DNA of 16,588 bases from assembly GCA_031552425.1 (NCBI GenBank), contig JAVBMM010000197.1, forward strand, positions 1-16,588, in the 5' to 3' direction. The translations under genes and the position numbers were made by a program. The stretch comes from JAISFI01 sp031552425 (GTDB lineage: Bacteria; Bacteroidota; Bacteroidia; Bacteroidales; Azobacteroidaceae). Positions within the stretch are counted from its first letter, which is position 1. Each line of letters opens with the position of its first letter. Below are positions 14,086 to 16,588 of this stretch, one piece after another. The notes under the pieces were generated by a model that made no database searches, had not been told where the DNA came from, and worked only from the letters and a program-made list of their open reading frames with translations.

Positions 14086-15465
14086 ATGAAAAGATTAGTT
14101 TTTATTTTAATGATTACTTCCACATTATTGTCAGCATGTAAACAAACATCTAAAAATGTTTTTACAGGTAAGGAAGGTGAAGTTTCTTTAATTGTAGTAG
14201 ATCCGGGACATTTTCATGCCGCATTATTACAAAAAACAGCTTATCCTCAAATTAACAATGAGGTATATGTTTATGCTCCAGAAGGAGATGAAGTAAAAGA
14301 ATACCTCGCAAAAATAGAAGGATTCAATACAAGAGCAGAATCTCCTACTAATTGGAAGGAGAATGTTTACCTAGGAGATGATTTCATGAGTAAAATGTTA
14401 CAACAAAAACCTGGTAATGTAGTCGTTCTGGCAGGAAACAATCAAAAGAAAACAGATTATATTTTTCAATCTATAGAAGCAGGCTTGAATGTTCTTTCTG
14501 ACAAGCCAATGGCTATTAATGTAGGAAATTTTGAGTTATTGAAGAAAGCTTTTGAAGTTGCTAATCAAAAAGGCGTTTTGCTTTATGATGTAATGACCGA
14601 AAGATATGAGATTACCACATTGCTTCAAAAAGAATTTTCTCGCCTTCCTGAAGTTTTTGGCGCTTTACAGAAAGGTTCTGCAGAACAACCGGCAATAGTA
14701 AAGGAAAGTGTGCATCACTTTTTTAAAGATGTGGCAGGTTCTAAATTAAAAAGACCGGCATGGTTTTTTGATGTGGAACAACAAGGTGAAGGAATTGTTG
14801 ATGTAACAACACACTTGGTAGATTTAGTTCAATGGGAATGCTTTCCGGAACAAATTATTGACACTAAAAATATTGATGTATATTCTTCCAAACGTTGGCC
14901 TACTGTATTGTCTAAAGAACAATTCTCTACAGCTACTACCTTGAGTGAATATCCTGCATATCTTCAGAAATATCTCAAAGCAGACTCTTTGTTTGTATAT
15001 TCCAACGGAGTATTCAATTACACAATCAATGGGGTTCATGCTCAAATTGGTGTTATCTGGAATTTTCAGGCTCCGGAAGGAACAGGAGATACACATTATT
15101 CTATCATGAGAGGAGAATTATGTAATTTGGTAATCCGTCAGGCTCAAGAACAAAATTACAAACCAACTTTGTATGTTGAACCTGTATCCGGAGATAAAAA
15201 AGCATTTTTGCCTCAATTACAAAAAGGATTAGCAACACTTCAACAACAATATCCCGGAATCGATTTGAAAGAAACTGCAAATGGATGGGAAGTGTTGATT
15301 CCTCAATCATATCATGTAGGACATGAGGCTCATTTCGGTCAAGTAGCTGAAAAATATCTTGGTTTCTTGAAAGATGGAAAACTACCTGCGTGGGAAGTGC
15401 CTAATATGATTGCCAAATATTATACAACTACTAAAGCGTTGGAAGTGGCGCTGGCAGGAAAATAA
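14086..15465 (+). CDS. Lipoprotein oxidoreductase, Gfo/Idh/MocA-like (Oxidoreduct_C type)
   Basis: 459 residues. A lipoprotein signal with lipobox LSAC (Cys18) replaces the Tat signal of its neighbours. The N-terminal half is a divergent Gfo/Idh/MocA Rossmann domain: LIVVDPGHFHAALLQ (35-49) where the glycine-rich loop would be, VVVLAGNNQKK (112-122), and LSDKPMAIN (137-145), with Lys140 in the EKP position. HHFFKD (210-215) and DVTTHLVDLVQW (239-250) lie in the predicted active-site region. The second half resembles the 'putative oxidoreductase C-terminal domain' of Bacteroidota. The missing canonical GxGxxG loop leaves NAD(P) binding unproven. It sits in the periplasmic face of the inner or outer membrane by its lipid anchor. 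Its stop codon abuts the stop of dusB on the other strand. Confidence 0.78.
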   Translation: MKRLVFILMITSTLLSACKQTSKNVFTGKEGEVSLIVVDPGHFHAALLQKTAYPQINNEVYVYAPEGDEVKEYLAKIEGFNTRAESPTNWKENVYLGDDFMSKMLQQKPGNVVVLAGNNQKKTDYIFQSIEAGLNVLSDKPMAINVGNFELLKKAFEVANQKGVLLYDVMTERYEITTLLQKEFSRLPEVFGALQKGSAEQPAIVKESVHHFFKDVAGSKLKRPAWFFDVEQQGEGIVDVTTHLVDLVQWECFPEQIIDTKNIDVYSSKRWPTVLSKEQFSTATTLSEYPAYLQKYLKADSLFVYSNGVFNYTINGVHAQIGVIWNFQAPEGTGDTHYSIMRGELCNLVIRQAQEQNYKPTLYVEPVSGDKKAFLPQLQKGLATLQQQYPGIDLKETANGWEVLIPQSYHVGHEAHFGQVAEKYLGFLKDGKLPAWEVPNMIAKYYTTTKALEVALAGK

Positions 15466-16449
15466 TTAAAGATTGAAGGCTGTTACTGCCTGATCCATGG
15501 TTTCAAACAATTCGGCGACGGTTTCTGCACGAAGCATTTTTATCCGGGTCGATTTAAAATCAGGGATTCCTTTAAATAAAGGAGTAACGGCCAAATGTCT
15601 GCGAATGTGGATAATTCCTCTGCGTTCATCAAGACGTTCTATACTTTGCAGGACTTGTCTTTTTAAGATATCAAGGCGCTGAACGAATGATTCTTCGGGA
15701 AGCGCCTTTCCTGTTTCTAAGAAATGTTTTATTTCACGGAAAATCCAAGGAGCTCCGATGCTGCCTCTTCCGATCATCACGGCATCTACTCCATAATCGT
15801 CAAAGGCTTTTTTACATTTTTCTACCGAGGTGATATCTCCGTTTCCAATGATAGGAATATGCATGCGTGGATTGTTTTTGACCGCTCCGATTAATGTCCA
15901 ATCGGCTTCCCCGGTATACATTTGCGCACGTGTACGTCCATGTATAGCTAATCCTGCAATTCCACAATCTTGTAACTTTTCTGCTAAATCAACAATGATC
16001 TTATGATCGTTGTCCCATCCTAAACGGGTTTTGACGGTTACAGGAATTTTTACTGCTTCAACAACAGATTTTGTGATTTCTACCATCAATTCCGGAGTTT
16101 TCAACATACCTGCTCCAGCTCCTTTACCTGCAACTTTTTTTACCGGACAACCGAAATTAATATCTAAAATATCCGGGCGAGCTTCTTCACAAATCCGTGC
16201 AGCTTCAACCATAGAAGCAACATCTTTACCATAAATTTGTATCACAACCGGACGTTCTTCATCAGATACCTCCAACTTAGCTTTTGTTTTGTTTACGTGC
16301 CGGATCAGTGCATCGCTCGATACAAATTCGGAATAAACCATATCAGCTCCAAACTGTTTGCACATCAGCCTGAAAGAAATATCCGTAACATCTTCCATCG
16401 GGGCAAGAAAGATAGGATATTTACCAAATGTTATGTTGCCGATTTTCAT
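15466..16449 (-). CDS. dusB: tRNA-dihydrouridine synthase
   Basis: 327 residues, normal for the DusB/NifR3 family. The enzyme reduces uridine to 5,6-dihydrouridine in the D-loop of tRNAs using FMN and NADPH, in the cytoplasm. Visible marks: the FMN-binding start FLAPMEDVTD (14-23), QIYGKD (71-76), the catalytic loop INFGCPVKKVAGKGAGAGML with Cys101 as the proton donor, KTRLGWD, IHGRTR, GNGDI, and the phosphate-binding MIGRGSIGAPW. The C-terminal helical domain binds tRNA. The start at 16449 gives the typical MKIG opening, and a -7 box lies 22 nt upstream. It is a housekeeping gene convergent with the oxidoreductases and marks the end of the accessory region. Confidence 0.93.
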   Translation of the reverse strand: MKIGNITFGKYPIFLAPMEDVTDISFRLMCKQFGADMVYSEFVSSDALIRHVNKTKAKLEVSDEERPVVIQIYGKDVASMVEAARICEEARPDILDINFGCPVKKVAGKGAGAGMLKTPELMVEITKSVVEAVKIPVTVKTRLGWDNDHKIIVDLAEKLQDCGIAGLAIHGRTRAQMYTGEADWTLIGAVKNNPRMHIPIIGNGDITSVEKCKKAFDDYGVDAVMIGRGSIGAPWIFREIKHFLETGKALPEESFVQRLDILKRQVLQSIERLDERRGIIHIRRHLAVTPLFKGIPDFKSTRIKMLRAETVAELFETMDQAVTAFNL

Positions 16450-16470
16450 TTAAGATAGAAAAATTAGTCG

Positions 16471-16478
16471 CAAAGTTA
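16471..16478 (-). promoter_or_regulatory. -7 box for dusB
   Basis: On the minus strand this reads TAACTTTG, matching TAnnTTTG, 21 nt before the dusB start. It is followed by C, as is the sensor gene's -7 box (397-404). No clear -33 box is at the normal distance. Confidence 0.4.
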
Positions 16479-16522
16479 AGAAAGTGTTCAAAACTTTGGT
16501 CGCTTTCTAATAATTAATTTAC

Positions 16523-16530
16523 TAATTTTG
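16523..16530 (+). promoter_or_regulatory. -7 box for the gene at the right edge
   Basis: TAATTTTG fits TAnnTTTG and lies 28 nt before the ATG at 16559. A TTTG at 16495-16498 is 24 nt upstream, slightly too far for a standard -33 box. Confidence 0.4.
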
Positions 16531-16558
16531 CGGGCACTAATTAGCAATAATATTTTCA

Positions 16559-16588
16559 ATGGAAGATATCCGTAAATTCGAAATCATG
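16559..16588 (+). CDS. Start of an unidentified gene, cut by window edge
   Basis: Ten codons, MEDIRKFEIM, open to the edge. The start is supported by the -7 box upstream and by the divergent arrangement with dusB. Too little is visible to name a product. Confidence 0.45.
   Translation, partial: MEDIRKFEIM

Noticed and set aside
1..16588. CRISPR arrays, tRNA/rRNA genes, insertion sequences, SusC/SusD genes
   Set aside because: I looked for them and saw no regular spacer repeats, tRNA-like folds, transposase motifs or SusC/SusD features.

Overview
The window is low-GC DNA from a member of the Bacteroidota, most likely order Bacteroidales. The evidence is as follows: promoters have the Bacteroidota -7 box TAnnTTTG and mostly lack Shine-Dalgarno sites. 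There is a two-component 'propeller' sensor start of the hybrid (HTCS) type. Four large secreted proteins end in tails resembling type IX secretion (T9SS) sorting signals. Several Gfo/Idh/MocA oxidoreductases carry Tat or lipoprotein export signals. I cannot assign a genus; a Dysgonomonas/Proteiniphilum-like relative is only a guess.

Layout. (1) 1-374, minus strand: N-terminus of a propeller sensor, probably an HTCS, cut by the window edge. (2) 375-1203: a long divergent spacer with an interspersed repeat, an orphan terminator, a REP-like repeat and an activator-type promoter. (3) 1204-6157: gene A1 (jelly-roll / cadherin-like / jelly-roll / sorting tail) followed 4 nt later by gene B1 (binding domain / alpha-beta hydrolase / Ig-like / two binding domains / sorting tail), then a strong hairpin. 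(4) 6292-10861: a second promoter homologous to the first, then gene A2 (paralogue of A1), a REP-like palindrome and gene B2 (paralogue of the B1 hydrolase with a different C-terminal half). (5) 11082-15465: a second gene group with three different Gfo/Idh/MocA-type oxidoreductases and a small two-helix membrane protein. The first oxidoreductase is interrupted by one in-frame TAA. (6) 15466-16449, minus strand: dusB, a housekeeping tRNA-dihydrouridine synthase, meeting the preceding gene stop to stop. (7) 16559-16588: the first ten codons of an unidentified gene.

How the genes may work together. A1-B1 and A2-B2 look like an ancient duplication of a two-gene cassette that kept about 160 bp of common promoter sequence. 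Each promoter holds two direct copies of a GA(T/C)(A/G)ATTTT(A/G)CC-type element exactly 21 bp apart, just upstream of the -7 box. That is the arrangement expected for an AraC-type activator. The divergent HTCS, whose family carries an AraC-type output domain, is the natural candidate regulator. The cassette products would be surface or secreted proteins that bind a polymer and hydrolyse some bond in it. No SusC/SusD pair is visible. The downstream oxidoreductases are predicted to be exported to the periplasm or inner/outer membrane, and could act on the released sugar or glycoside by NAD(P)-type oxidation. The substrate, and any link between the two gene groups, are inference.
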